64,000 bases of DNA from Natronosalvus sp042663485 (GTDB lineage: Archaea > Halobacteriota > Halobacteria > Halobacteriales > Natrialbaceae). Position numbers and translations under genes: made by a program. This document shows, one piece after another, positions 53,027-62,316 of this stretch. Under the pieces are notes generated by a model that saw nothing but the letters and a program-made list of their open reading frames with translations, was not told where the DNA came from and ran no database searches. The DNA lies in the NCBI GenBank assembly GCA_042663485.1, contig JBHTAF010000003.1; one strand, given 5' to 3'. The first letter of the stretch is position 1; each line of letters begins with the position of its first letter.

Positions 53027-55213
53027 TCAGGTTTCCACGCCGAGGACGGTGTTGTCGTCGGAATCGCCGAACGCCACCCAGTCGTCGTCCGTTTTGGCTG
53101 CGTTCGCCTCACCTGGGCCGAACGTGTACGTCCCCGTCTCTTCAGGTGCCTCCGCGAAGTAGGTGAACGTGGCCGTCTCACCCGGAACCGCGGTCCCGAA
53201 GTAGACGTACTGCACGTCGCCGTCCTCCTCGACTCGCTCCACGTCACCGTAGGCGTCGTCGACCGACCACTCGACGGGGACGACGTCCCGCACCATTGCT
53301 TCGTGTGAGACCGACTCGACGGTCACGTCGACGCGATTGGTCTGGCCCGCGGTGAACGTCGACCCGTCGTCCTCGCGAGCACCCGCCACCTCGAGCGTCT
53401 CGGGCGTGTCGGGATCGGCCAGTTCGACGTCGTTGTGCTTCGCGAAGTCACCGATCTCCGCTCGCCGAACGGCAGACGGTGCGTCGACGAAGCCGGCGCC
53501 GGCGTTCCACGGCGTGTAGGCGGTGTGGGCGTCGCGGGCCTGGGCTTCGACCGTGTAGATGACGTCCGCGGGAGACCAGTCGTGGCCGTTCTTTCGCGCG
53601 GCGTCGATCACCAGGGCACAGATGCCAGCCGCGGCCGGGCAGGCCATGCTCGTCCCCGTCATCGGCGAGTAGTAGAGTTCCTCGTCCGGCTCGAGCGCGT
53701 CGAGGGGATCGGTCGGGCCGACTGTACTCATCACCGAGTTGCCCGGCGCCGCGACGCTAGGGCGATAGAGCCCGACCGGCCGATACCGGTACGGCTCGCC
53801 GAGCTGTTCGAACGCCTCGAGGTCGATCTCGTAGGTGACCACGACGTTGGTCGCGGGTTCGACCTCGATCCAGTAGGTCTCGCCGCCCTCGACGTCCGTC
53901 GTCAGCGTCTGGTGCTGGTAGACGGGCTCTTCGCCGAGTTTGGCGACCTCCTCGCCGTCTTTCGAACCCCGGTGGACGGTGAGCGTGATCTGCTCGCCGT
54001 CCGGCGTCAACGAGAGGTCGAGTTCGAGGACGTCGGCGTTTTTCGGCGCGACCCACTCGTAGTAGTCGCTCCCGGTGCCGGTGGGGCCGAGTTCGCCCGC
54101 CCACGACTCGGTGTCGACGACGTACTGTCCCCGGGTCATCGCGGCGTGGAACTTCTCGAGGTTCTTCAGCGCCTTTCGGCGGTCGTAGTTGGTCTCGCGG
54201 TCCTCGTCTGGCGTGCGCCCGCGCGAGGAGAAATCGGTAACGTGCTCGTCGTCGCGGGTGGCCGCCACGCCGAGGACGTGCGGCGCCTTGGCGAACCGCG
54301 AGAGGGTGTCCGGATCGGGCCCGTCGTTGCCCGCCGCGAACACGGGAACGATTCCGCGACGGAACGCCTCCCAGGACGCGACGTTGACGGGGTCGTTCGG
54401 ATTGTACCGCACGTCGCGGGCGACGCCGTAGGAGTTCGAGACGACGTCGGGATCGAAGTCGTCGTCGGGGTCGTCCGCCCGGGCCAGCATGTGATCCCAC
54501 GCGCCGACGACGAACGGCAGGTAGACGGCTTCGTTGGTCGAATACACCGACACGCGGGCCCCGGGGGCCATCCCGCGGTACTGCCCGTCGCTCGCCGACC
54601 CATCACCGGCGACGATGCCGGCGCAGTGAGTGCCGTGTCCCAGGTCGTCGGTGTCCGCGCCGGCACCGAGGTCGATCCAGTCGGGGTCGGGATCACCCAG
54701 CGGATCGTCGACCCACTGCCAGTTCGACTCGAGTCGCCCGTCGAAGTCCGGGTGCGGCCCGGAGAAGCCCGAGTCGATGACGACCGCGTCGACCGACGAG
54801 CCGTCGTAGCCGAGGTCCGACTGAACCGCGTCGGCGCCCGTTGCTTCTCGCGAATCGTCGTTGTAGAACTCGAGTTCGACGGCCTTGGCGATCCGCCGAA
54901 CTGCGTCCCAGTCGGCGACCGTCGAGAGCTGATCGCCGGTCAGGGCGGTGTAGGCCATCGGGAGCACCTCGTACTCGACGAGGCCCGCCTGCAGGTCGAG
55001 GTCTCCGAGGAGGCTGACCGATTCGGCGTCGTCGAAGACGACGATCACCTCCTGGAGCACGTCGGTCGCGGTGTCGAGCTGGTCGTCGAGCACCGACGTG
55101 TCCGTGTCGCCCACCGCGGTTCCCGAAAACGGGAGTAGCGAGGCCGCGCCGGCGGCGCCGGCGGTCCTGAGTACTGTGCGTCGGTTTACGTGTCGTGACG
55201 TGTCCTCTGACAT
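53027..55213 (-). CDS. Tat-exported subtilisin-like serine protease (first of tandem pair)
   Basis: 728 residues. Tat signal NRRTVLRTAGAAGAASLLPFSG, then a propeptide-like region to about 120. Triad: Asp147 in VVIDSGFSGPHPD, His193 in GHGTHCAGI and Ser522 in GTSMACP; AAGNDGP gives the oxyanion Asn. A beta domain of about 110 residues (from YVVDTESWAGELGPTGTG to VVVTYEIDLEAFEQLG, about 368-475) sits between His and Ser. A second C-terminal beta domain (about 610-728) is shared with the paralogue at 55307. Secreted. Confidence 0.92.
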   Translation of the reverse strand: MSEDTSRHVNRRTVLRTAGAAGAASLLPFSGTAVGDTDTSVLDDQLDTATDVLQEVIVVFDDAESVSLLGDLDLQAGLVEYEVLPMAYTALTGDQLSTVADWDAVRRIAKAVELEFYNDDSREATGADAVQSDLGYDGSSVDAVVIDSGFSGPHPDFDGRLESNWQWVDDPLGDPDPDWIDLGAGADTDDLGHGTHCAGIVAGDGSASDGQYRGMAPGARVSVYSTNEAVYLPFVVGAWDHMLARADDPDDDFDPDVVSNSYGVARDVRYNPNDPVNVASWEAFRRGIVPVFAAGNDGPDPDTLSRFAKAPHVLGVAATRDDEHVTDFSSRGRTPDEDRETNYDRRKALKNLEKFHAAMTRGQYVVDTESWAGELGPTGTGSDYYEWVAPKNADVLELDLSLTPDGEQITLTVHRGSKDGEEVAKLGEEPVYQHQTLTTDVEGGETYWIEVEPATNVVVTYEIDLEAFEQLGEPYRYRPVGLYRPSVAAPGNSVMSTVGPTDPLDALEPDEELYYSPMTGTSMACPAAAGICALVIDAARKNGHDWSPADVIYTVEAQARDAHTAYTPWNAGAGFVDAPSAVRRAEIGDFAKHNDVELADPDTPETLEVAGAREDDGSTFTAGQTNRVDVTVESVSHEAMVRDVVPVEWSVDDAYGDVERVEEDGDVQYVYFGTAVPGETATFTYFAEAPEETGTYTFGPGEANAAKTDDDWVAFGDSDDNTVLGVET

Positions 55214-55306
55214 CGTGAAAGTAGATTCGTATCGGTAGTGGTACGCTTCGAGACTCGAGCCATCGTTCGAACCGCGGACTCGAGGCTCGTGGCGGTGAAC
55301 CGGGTT

Positions 55307-58117
55307 CTAGGTACTCTGACCGACGACGACGTTGGAGTCGCTCGTTCCCGAAATCGCGACCCAGCCGTCGCCCGCGTCGACCTCGGCGGGGCCGAAGGCG
55401 TAGGTGTCGCTCAACAGCAGTTCGTCGGGCGCCTCGACGAAGTACTCGACGGCCGTCTCGGTGTCGGCGGCCGCCGTCCCGAAGTAGACGTACTGGACGC
55501 CCTCGCCTTCTTCGACGCGCTCGACGTCGTCGGAGTACTCGGTCAGGACGTCCCACTCGGCGGGAACGACGTCCCGAAGTTCGGCGTCAGCGCTCGGGTT
55601 CGCCGTCAACTCGACGTGGTTGGTCTGGCCGCCCGTGAAGACGCTAGCGTCGTCGTCGCGGGTGCCGTCGACGAAGAAGCCGTCCTCGACGTCGACCGAG
55701 AGGTCGAAGTGAACCTGTACGTCGTCACCGTTGACGCAGCCCGGAACGTTGACCAGTTTCGCGACGACGAACACCGTCTGCTCGCCGGCGTCGCGACCGA
55801 ACGAGACCGACGTCTCGGCCGATCCTTCGAGCCCCTGAGCCCGCCCGAGTACGTTCGGCTCGCCGTTGTCGGCCGGGTTCGCGGCGTCGTAGACGAACAG
55901 GTCGACGTGCGGGTCGCCCTTCGCCGCGCCCTTGTCGCCGCCCGAGAGGTGGCTGACCTCGACGCTCGCGGTGACCGTCCCTGGCCCCGCCTGCACGTAT
56001 CCCGCCGCGGCGCGCTCGTCTTCGGGGACGTTCAGGCCGACGACCTCGCTCGAGGAGCCCGACAGTTCGCGAGTAACGGCGTCGATGGCCGGACCGGGGT
56101 TCACGCGGCCGTACCCCTCGAACGGGTCCCGTCCGCCGAAGTCGTAACTCGGCACTTTTGCACGGTGGTACGGCGCGGCAGTGAGCGCCGTCTCCGACGC
56201 CGTGGCCAGCAGCACCTGTTTGAGCCGCATGACGTCGTCGAACGTCGTGTCAGTCGGTTCGGGCAGCGCGATGCTCGAGGGCGCGTCCTCCTCCATCGCC
56301 TGCGCGACCAGGCCGGCGGTCCCGTTCGTGTACGGGGAGGCCATCGACGTGCCGGCCTTACCGGTGTAACCCCGGATCGGCGGCTGTTCGTCTTCTGGCT
56401 GGTCCGCGACGCCGGTGTCGGCGGCGTTCGCGAGGTCGGTGACGTACCCGCCCGGTGCGGTGACGTCGGGCTTCATGTACGTGTCGTAGTCCTCCTCGTC
56501 GATGCCGCCGATACCACCGCTCGAGTACGCCGAAATGCCGTCGAGCGGCCCGGTCGCGACCACGGAGATGGCCTCGTCGGCGACGGCCGGCGAACCGTTC
56601 CCGTTGACCGGCGTCGCGGCGTTGCCCGCCGCCGCGACCGTCAGCACGCCCGCGTCGGCGATCTCCTTGATTCGAGCCGGGATGCGGTCGAGCGTGCCCG
56701 CCGCTGCGCCCAGCGGCAGGCCGCCGACGTAGCCCCAGGACATGTTGACCGCGCGCATGTTGAACAGGTCGGCGAAGTCCTCGGCGTGCCGGCCCAGGTC
56801 CTCGGTCGGACCCGAGAGTCCCTGCAGACAGACGAGGCTCGCGTTCGGCGCGATACCGGAGTGGAAGCCGTCCGCCTCGCCGGTTCGGTCGGCGGCGGTC
56901 TCGTCGGGGTCGGTGAACGCACCGGCAGCGACGGAATCGACGTAGGCGGACGTCGCCAGTTCGCCCTCGGCCGTCCGGACGTAGACCGTGTAGGTGCCGG
57001 TCTCCTCGGCCGGGGTGACCGCGGTCACGTTGTCCTGGACGCCCTCGTCGGTGTCGAGCGTGGTCCGCTCGAGCGTGCGTCCGTCGGGCCCCTCGATCAG
57101 GACCTCGATCAGTTCGCCGAACGCGGAACCGAAGACCCCCGTGCCGGCGTCGGCCTCGACCTCGTAGGCGAGGTAGTTGCCGGTCACCGCCGAGAGTGCG
57201 GTGCGAGGTTCGTCGGTCTGTACCGTGTCCGGGTCGATAGCGCTCGCCCGTCCGCTCCCGCCCATGATGGACGCGCAGTGAGTCCCGTGGCCGTTCTCGT
57301 CGCGCGGCCGTTCGTAGAAGCCGTAGCGCGACCCGGCGTCGTACCAGCCCACCGTCTTGGGGGTGTCCGCCGTCGGCGTGCCGTCAGTGTCCTCGAAGAC
57401 GACGCTCGAGTCGTAGGTCGTTCGCTCGCCCTCGTACGCGAAGTACGTGCCCGAAATCTCGTACTCCGAGAGCGTGTTGATGTACGCCTCGATGACGAAG
57501 CGATAGCGACGGTCTGGCGTGACCGCCGCTCGAATCGTCTCTGGCATGTCCGCCGAAGCGGCCCGCGCGGCGGTTTCCCACTGGCCGTCGACGTACTCGT
57601 CCAGGCGCAGTTCGAGGTCGTTGCTGTTCTCGACGAACGGCGACCACGAGAGCGATGCGTCCAGTTCCTCGACGTCGCCGGGCGTCGTGAACTCGTGGTA
57701 CTTCTCCTCGCCGGAGGCGAACGTCCCCGGCCCCATCGTTCCCGAGAACGACTCGGTGTCGCCGGTCTCGACGCGCTCGAGGTCGTTCTCGTCCGGTTTC
57801 GTGAGTTTGACCTGGTCGTCGTCGACGAACGCCTGGACTCCGTTCCACGGCCCGAGATCCGGATGTCGCGAGTCCAATCCCGAGTCGGTCAGCGCGATCG
57901 TCCGATCGGTTCGACCGCGATATCCCCGATCCCAGGCCTGACGCGCCTCGAGCGCCCGCCAGTTCAGGTATCGTGGATCGACGTCGTCTGTCGCTCCAAC
58001 GGTGTTCGTCGCTGCCCCACCGGCCAGCGCCGCCCCTACGGCGACCCCGGTCGCTTTGACGAATGTTCGACGTGAGAACCCGATTCCCCTCTGCTGATCT
58101 CCGTTACTCCCTGACAT
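55307..58117 (-). CDS. Tat-exported subtilisin-like serine protease with nested beta domains
   Basis: 936 residues. Tat signal SRRTFVKATGVAVGAALAGG. Triad: Asp78 in ALTDSGLDSRHPD, His277 in GHGTHCASIMG and Ser591 in GTSMASPYTNG. The Asp-His distance is nearly 200 residues, because a pre-peptidase-like beta domain (about 105-240) lies between. A second beta domain (about 310-400) follows the His. The C-terminal beta domain (about 820-936) matches that of the neighbour, including VERVEE and VQYVYFGTA. Upstream promoter about 35 bases ahead (CGTTTATGT on the minus strand). Confidence 0.92.
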   Translation of the reverse strand: MSGSNGDQQRGIGFSRRTFVKATGVAVGAALAGGAATNTVGATDDVDPRYLNWRALEARQAWDRGYRGRTDRTIALTDSGLDSRHPDLGPWNGVQAFVDDDQVKLTKPDENDLERVETGDTESFSGTMGPGTFASGEEKYHEFTTPGDVEELDASLSWSPFVENSNDLELRLDEYVDGQWETAARAASADMPETIRAAVTPDRRYRFVIEAYINTLSEYEISGTYFAYEGERTTYDSSVVFEDTDGTPTADTPKTVGWYDAGSRYGFYERPRDENGHGTHCASIMGGSGRASAIDPDTVQTDEPRTALSAVTGNYLAYEVEADAGTGVFGSAFGELIEVLIEGPDGRTLERTTLDTDEGVQDNVTAVTPAEETGTYTVYVRTAEGELATSAYVDSVAAGAFTDPDETAADRTGEADGFHSGIAPNASLVCLQGLSGPTEDLGRHAEDFADLFNMRAVNMSWGYVGGLPLGAAAGTLDRIPARIKEIADAGVLTVAAAGNAATPVNGNGSPAVADEAISVVATGPLDGISAYSSGGIGGIDEEDYDTYMKPDVTAPGGYVTDLANAADTGVADQPEDEQPPIRGYTGKAGTSMASPYTNGTAGLVAQAMEEDAPSSIALPEPTDTTFDDVMRLKQVLLATASETALTAAPYHRAKVPSYDFGGRDPFEGYGRVNPGPAIDAVTRELSGSSSEVVGLNVPEDERAAAGYVQAGPGTVTASVEVSHLSGGDKGAAKGDPHVDLFVYDAANPADNGEPNVLGRAQGLEGSAETSVSFGRDAGEQTVFVVAKLVNVPGCVNGDDVQVHFDLSVDVEDGFFVDGTRDDDASVFTGGQTNHVELTANPSADAELRDVVPAEWDVLTEYSDDVERVEEGEGVQYVYFGTAAADTETAVEYFVEAPDELLLSDTYAFGPAEVDAGDGWVAISGTSDSNVVVGQST

Positions 58118-58340
58118 GGGATGTGAACGCGTATTCCAACGTCCTTGATAACATAAACGGTTGTGACAAACCCATCCAAATGAGGCTACATATTTGTGGA
58201 ACGTATGGATCGAACGACGTTTTTTGTTGATGTTTTCAGGGTTCGTCGAACTATCGAGTCTCGCGAATCACGCTCGAACCCAGGGATCAGCTGTTCCAGC
58301 GTCGTCCAGGTCCGCCTCGAGCGTCGTTCAGTCTCAATCG

Positions 58341-58363
58341 CTAACTATATAATCTATAGCTAG
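58341..58363. promoter_or_regulatory. Imperfect inverted repeat over a TATA-like core
   Basis: Arms CTAACTATA (58341-58349) and TATAGCTAG (58355-58363) match at 8 of 9 positions around a five-base loop. It lies 75 to 97 bases ahead of the PHP gene start; a candidate operator. Confidence 0.45.
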
Positions 58364-58412
58364 GACCGAGACTCGCAACCCGGGAGCCACCACCGGTCGC
58401 TATCGATCGGCA

Positions 58413-58420
58413 GTATTTTG
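58413..58420 (+). promoter_or_regulatory. TATA box for the PHP-AsnB-like pair
   Basis: GTATTTTG lies 18 to 25 bases before the ATG at 58438. Confidence 0.4.
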
Positions 58421-58437
58421 TCCGGCCCGCCACGAGT

Positions 58438-59139
58438 ATGACCCAGAGAACCGTGTTGTCGGTCGAACTCCACGTCCACTCGTCGCTCTCGTACGACGGC
58501 CGCGACCCGGTCGAGTTCATTCTCGAGCAGGCCTCCGCCGTCGGCCTCGACGCCATCGCGATCACCGATCACGACGAAATCGCCGCGAGCCTCGAGGCCG
58601 TCGAACGGGCCCCTGACTACGGCCTCGTGGGCATTCCAGGCATGGAGATCTCGAGCAAGGCGGGCCACGTTCTCGGCTTCGGTCTCTCCGAGGCCGTTCC
58701 GCCGGGACTCTCCTACGAGTCAACCCTCGAGGCGATCCGCGACCAGGGCGGCATCGCCGTCGTCCCACACCCATTCCAGGAATCCCGGCACGGGGTGATG
58801 GCGCGGGTGTCGCGCACCGACCTCGCGCAGGCGGACGCGATCGAGGTGTACAACTCTCGATTGTTGACCGGGCGGGCGAACCGCCAGGCCGAACGCTTCG
58901 CACGCTCTCGAGACCTGCCGATGACCGCCGGGAGCGACGCCCACATCGGCGAGATGGTCGGCCAGGCGGTCACGCGCGTCGACACCGACGAGCGTTCGGC
59001 CGACGCGATCCTCGAGGCCATCGCCGACGGACGCACGACGATCGAGGGAAAGCGAACGCCCTGGCACATCAGCCTCCGGCAGGCCGCCGGCGGCGTCAAG
59101 CGCCGGATCAAGGGTGGCGTCTTTCAGCTGTTTCGATGA
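58438..59139 (+). CDS. PHP domain phosphoesterase
   Basis: 233 residues. PHP motifs: ELHVHSSLSYDG (motif I), AIAITDHDEI (II), GIPGMEIS (with the metal Glu), VVPHPFQESRHG and TAGSDAHIGEMVG (IV). Such enzymes hydrolyse phosphoesters (nucleotide or small molecule) with two or three metals. A C-terminal charged tail WHISLRQAAGGVKRRIKGG. Overlaps the next gene by 4 bases (ATGA), so the pair is co-translated. Confidence 0.9.
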   Translation: MTQRTVLSVELHVHSSLSYDGRDPVEFILEQASAVGLDAIAITDHDEIAASLEAVERAPDYGLVGIPGMEISSKAGHVLGFGLSEAVPPGLSYESTLEAIRDQGGIAVVPHPFQESRHGVMARVSRTDLAQADAIEVYNSRLLTGRANRQAERFARSRDLPMTAGSDAHIGEMVGQAVTRVDTDERSADAILEAIADGRTTIEGKRTPWHISLRQAAGGVKRRIKGGVFQLFR

Positions 59140-60320
59140 CGGGTATGGATTCCGGTTGCGATTCCGATTCAGATTCTCGTGACGGTACCGAGGGACACCC
59201 CATTCGGGGCGCCTCGGCCACCCGCGTCCGCGACGCCCTCGAGACGCGCGACCCCTTCCCCGGAACCGCTGGGTTCGCCGGCTGGCTCGACGACGCGCTC
59301 GTGCGTGACGTCCTCGGTCGCGTTCCGCTGTTCGTCGAGGAACCCGTCCTCGAGGGCGACGTCTCGCTTGCCCCCGATCGAGTGGCGTTTTCGCCCGAAT
59401 CCCTGGCGGCCCCGGTGCTCGTTCCCGCAGGCTCCCGCCTGGGACCGTCGGGGCTCGAACGGATCTGTTCACTTCCCGAAATCGACGTCTCGGAATCAGG
59501 GGTCGACGGAAGAGACGATGCTACCGCCATCGACGCCGTCGACGACGCCATCGCCACCGCTATCGACGCCGTCGACGCGCGAAACGTCGCCGTCGCCTTC
59601 TCTGGCGGGGTCGACTCGGCGCTCGTCGCCGAGTTGCTCGACGCGCCGCTGTACGTCGTCGGCTTCCCGGACAGTCACGACGTCGAAGCCGCCCGCACAG
59701 CCGCGGAGGCGATGGACCGGGACCTGACCGTCGTCTCCCTCGAGCCGAGCGACCTCGAGCGCGCGACGCCCAGGGTCGCCCGCGCTATCGGTCGAACGAA
59801 CGCGATGGACGTTCAGATCGCCCTCCCGCTGTACCTCGTGGCCGAACGAATCGCCGCGGACGGCTTCGACGCGATAGCCGTCGGCCAGGGGGCTGACGAA
59901 CTCTTCGGCGGCTACGAGAAGGTCGTCCACCTCGATCACCGGGTCGAGGCCGAGACGGTCCGCGGTGCGGTTCGAGAACAGATCGAGACGCTCCCGGCAC
60001 AGCTACCGCGAGACGTCCTGGCAGTCGAAGCCGCCGGCGTTTCCCCCGTCGCGCCGCTGCTCCACGACGCCGTCGTCGAGGCGGCGCTCGCGCTTCCCCC
60101 GCACCTGCTCGCCGACGAGGACGAGCGAAAGCGGGCGCTCCGGGCGGTCGCCAGTCGATATCTCCCCGACTCCGTTGCCCGGCGAGAGAAGAAGGCCGTC
60201 CAGTACGGCAGCCTGGTGGCCCGCGAACTCGACCGTCTCGCCCGCCAGGCCGGGTACAAGCGACGGATGGACGATCACGTCACGCGGTACGTGTCGTCGC
60301 TTCTCTCGAGCGATAGCTGA
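59136..60320 (+). CDS. Asparagine-synthase-like ATP pyrophosphatase without glutaminase domain
   Basis: 394 residues. The PP-loop is AVAFSGGVDSALVAELL. GQGADELFGGYEKVVHLD and LLHDAVVEAALALPPHLL follow the asparagine synthetase C-domain order, with AVQYGSLVARELDRLARQAGY near the end. The N-terminal 130 residues lack the Cys2 glutaminase domain; they resemble the short lid (VPLFVEEPVLEGDVSLAPDRV) of archaeal AsnB-like proteins. It may use ammonia, or perform a different adenylation. Preceded by PHP. Confidence 0.87.
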   Translation: MTGMDSGCDSDSDSRDGTEGHPIRGASATRVRDALETRDPFPGTAGFAGWLDDALVRDVLGRVPLFVEEPVLEGDVSLAPDRVAFSPESLAAPVLVPAGSRLGPSGLERICSLPEIDVSESGVDGRDDATAIDAVDDAIATAIDAVDARNVAVAFSGGVDSALVAELLDAPLYVVGFPDSHDVEAARTAAEAMDRDLTVVSLEPSDLERATPRVARAIGRTNAMDVQIALPLYLVAERIAADGFDAIAVGQGADELFGGYEKVVHLDHRVEAETVRGAVREQIETLPAQLPRDVLAVEAAGVSPVAPLLHDAVVEAALALPPHLLADEDERKRALRAVASRYLPDSVARREKKAVQYGSLVARELDRLARQAGYKRRMDDHVTRYVSSLLSSDS

Positions 60321-60385
60321 TCGATGAATGGCCGCGCGGAACGGGCGGTCGACGACCGGACGACCGGACGACTCGAGACGCCGGC

Positions 60386-60514
60386 TTAGGTCCAGTCGCC
60401 GAGACAGCGCGAGGAACAGAAGTGCAGGTCGACCGTCTCCGATGGCTCGCTCTCGAGGTGCGTTTTGAGCGTGTACGCGATCGAGTCGTTCGTGGCACAG
60501 TTATCGCATTCCAT
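60386..60514 (-). CDS. 42-residue zinc-binding protein (DUF7576-like)
   Basis: From the ATG at 60514 the minus strand reads MECDNCATNDSIAYTLKTH, then a short acidic linker and VDLHFCSSRCLGDWT. Two CxxC-type pairs (CDNC; CSSRC) suit one zinc. The frame is open between start and TAA. The DUF name is from memory. Confidence 0.72.
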   Translation of the reverse strand: MECDNCATNDSIAYTLKTHLESEPSETVDLHFCSSRCLGDWT

Positions 60515-60705
60515 ACGACGACTATCGAGGTTCCCTACCCTTACTATGGGGTCGTTAACGCCCCTCGAGCGGCGGAAATCCGTCGTTTCAGACGAGTCAA
60601 GGCGGGCCTGAACGCACTGGCCTGCGCGAAGTCGCCCGGCCCGATGGATCCAAACTCGCTCGCGAGCACGCCGAGAGACGACAGTCGCCCGACCCCCGGC
60701 GTATC

Positions 60706-60715
60706 GAAACCCTTA
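60706..60715 (+). promoter_or_regulatory. TATA box for gatCA
   Basis: GAAACCCTTA lies 27 to 36 bases before the ATG at 60742; a moderate match. Confidence 0.35.
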
Positions 60716-60741
60716 CTCCCCGGTGCCCTCAGTGGTCGCAT

Positions 60742-61020
60742 ATGAGCGAGGACGCCGTCACCCCCGAGGCCGTCCGCCACGTCGCGGCGCTGGCCCGGGT
60801 CGACCTCGAGGACGACGAGGTCGACCAGTTCACCGAGCAGTTCGCCGACATCCTGGCCGCCTTCGAGACACTCGATTCGGTTCCGGACGTCGACACCGAC
60901 GCCGACCTGACGAACGTCATGCGCGACGACGAGGTTCGGGACAGCCTCGAGACGGACGTGGCGCTCCGGAACGCGCCAGATAGCGAGGACGACTACTTCA
61001 AGGGTCCAAACGTCTCCTGA
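60742..61020 (+). CDS. gatC: Asp-tRNA(Asn)/Glu-tRNA(Gln) amidotransferase subunit C
   Basis: 92 residues: VTPEAVRHVAALARVDLEDDEV, then FADILAAFETLDSVPDVD and the C-terminal YFKGPNVS ending, all GatC hallmarks. GatC clamps GatA to its partner during transamidation of mischarged tRNA. gatA follows 6 bases later. No gatB in the window. Confidence 0.95.
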   Translation: MSEDAVTPEAVRHVAALARVDLEDDEVDQFTEQFADILAAFETLDSVPDVDTDADLTNVMRDDEVRDSLETDVALRNAPDSEDDYFKGPNVS

Positions 61021-61026
61021 TCAGCC

Positions 61027-62301
61027 ATGAGCGAGGACATCTTCATCACCGAGACGACCATCGACGGGGCCGACGACGGGCCGCTGGCCGGCCAGACGGT
61101 CGCGGTCAAGGACAACATCTCCACGGCGGACGTGCGAACCACCTGCGGGTCGAGGATGCTCGAGGAGTACGTGCCGCCGTACGACGCGACGGTCGTCGAC
61201 CGCATCACGGAAGCGGGCGCCACCATCGTGGGCAAGGCAAACATGGACGAGTTCGGGATGGGAACTACCACCGAAACCTCCCACTTCGGCCCGACGGACA
61301 ACCCCGCTGCGCCGGGACACGTCCCCGGTGGCTCCTCCGGTGGCTCCGCCGCAGCCGTCGCGGCCGGCGAGGCCGACCTTGCGCTAGGTTCGGACACCGG
61401 CGGGTCGATCCGCTGCCCCGCCGCGTTCTGCGGCGTCGTCGGGATCAAACCGACCTACGGACTCGTCTCCCGGTACGGCCTCGTCGCCTACGCCAACAGC
61501 CTCGAGCAGATCGGCCCGCTGGCGGCCACCACGGAAGGGGCCGCAGCCCTCCTCGACGTCATCGCCGGCCCCGACGAGTACGACGGGACGACCCGCGAGG
61601 ACCCCAACGCCGACCGCGGATCGTACGCCGAAGCGGCCGACGGCGACGTCGACGGCCTCACCATCGGTATCCCCACGGAACTGCTCGAGGGTGCCGACGA
61701 GGGCGTCGTCGAGACCTTCTGGGATGCCATCGGCACGCTCGAGGACCAGGGGGCGACCACCCACGAGGTCAGCCTCCCCTCCGTCGACCACGCCGTCGAG
61801 GCCTACTACGTGATCGCGATGTCCGAGGCGTCCTCGAACCTGGCGCGCTTCGACGGCGTCCGTTACGGCCACTCCGGTGGCTACGAGGGCAACTGGAACG
61901 AGTCGTTCTCGAAGGCGCGCGCGGAAGGGTTCGGCCCCGAGGTCAAACGCCGCATCCTCCTCGGTACCTACGCGCTCTCGGCGGGCTACCACGACAAGTA
62001 CTACAAGAAGGCCCAGGACGCCCGCGCGTGGGTCAAACAAGACTTCGACGCGGCGCTCGAGGAGGCCGACGTGCTCGCCTCGCCGACGATGCCGACCACG
62101 CCGTTCGAACTCGGCGAGAGCCTCGACGACCCGCTCCAGATGTACCTGGCCGACGCGAACACGGTTCCGGTCAACCTGGCGGATCTGCCCGCGATTTCGG
62201 CACCCGCCGGCGAGACGGACGGGCTCCCGGTCGGCGTCCAGTTCGTCGGCCCCGCCTTCGGCGAGCGCCGCCTCGTGCGAGCGGCGAGCGCGCTCGAGTA
62301 G
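61027..62301 (+). CDS. gatA: Glutamyl-tRNA(Gln) amidotransferase subunit A
   Basis: 424 residues. The Ser-cisSer-Lys triad is seen: Lys28 in AVKDN, Ser103 in GGSSGG and Ser127 in DTGGS, with the same spacings as bacterial GatA (75 and 24). The N-terminus is about 50 residues shorter than bacterial GatA, usual in haloarchaea. It releases ammonia from glutamine for amidation of Glu-tRNA(Gln) or Asp-tRNA(Asn). Halophilic acidic surface. Coupled to gatC. Confidence 0.97.
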   Translation: MSEDIFITETTIDGADDGPLAGQTVAVKDNISTADVRTTCGSRMLEEYVPPYDATVVDRITEAGATIVGKANMDEFGMGTTTETSHFGPTDNPAAPGHVPGGSSGGSAAAVAAGEADLALGSDTGGSIRCPAAFCGVVGIKPTYGLVSRYGLVAYANSLEQIGPLAATTEGAAALLDVIAGPDEYDGTTREDPNADRGSYAEAADGDVDGLTIGIPTELLEGADEGVVETFWDAIGTLEDQGATTHEVSLPSVDHAVEAYYVIAMSEASSNLARFDGVRYGHSGGYEGNWNESFSKARAEGFGPEVKRRILLGTYALSAGYHDKYYKKAQDARAWVKQDFDAALEEADVLASPTMPTTPFELGESLDDPLQMYLADANTVPVNLADLPAISAPAGETDGLPVGVQFVGPAFGERRLVRAASALE

Positions 62302-62306
62302 ATTCG

Positions 62307-62316
62307 TTTACGTAAA
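62307..62316. promoter_or_regulatory. TTTACGTAAA palindrome ahead of TATA box
   Basis: A perfect ten-base palindrome directly upstream of the AAATTTATATA box at 62314-62324 and of the next gene (ATG 62368). It overlaps the box by three bases; a plausible operator or BRE-linked site. Confidence 0.45.

Larger units (their letters stand above)
58118..58437. other. 320-bp divergent intergenic region
   Basis: No gene. It holds the subtilase promoter zone near 58147-58160, an AT-rich tract around 58190-58245, a GC-rich middle with CTCGAGCG words, the inverted repeat at 58341-58363 and the PHP gene TATA box at 58413-58420. Confidence 0.6.

Noticed and set aside
55238..58075. 945-codon plus-strand frame opposite the larger subtilase
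   Set aside because: Valine/arginine-rich shadow; the subtilase frame holds the catalytic triad and Tat signal.
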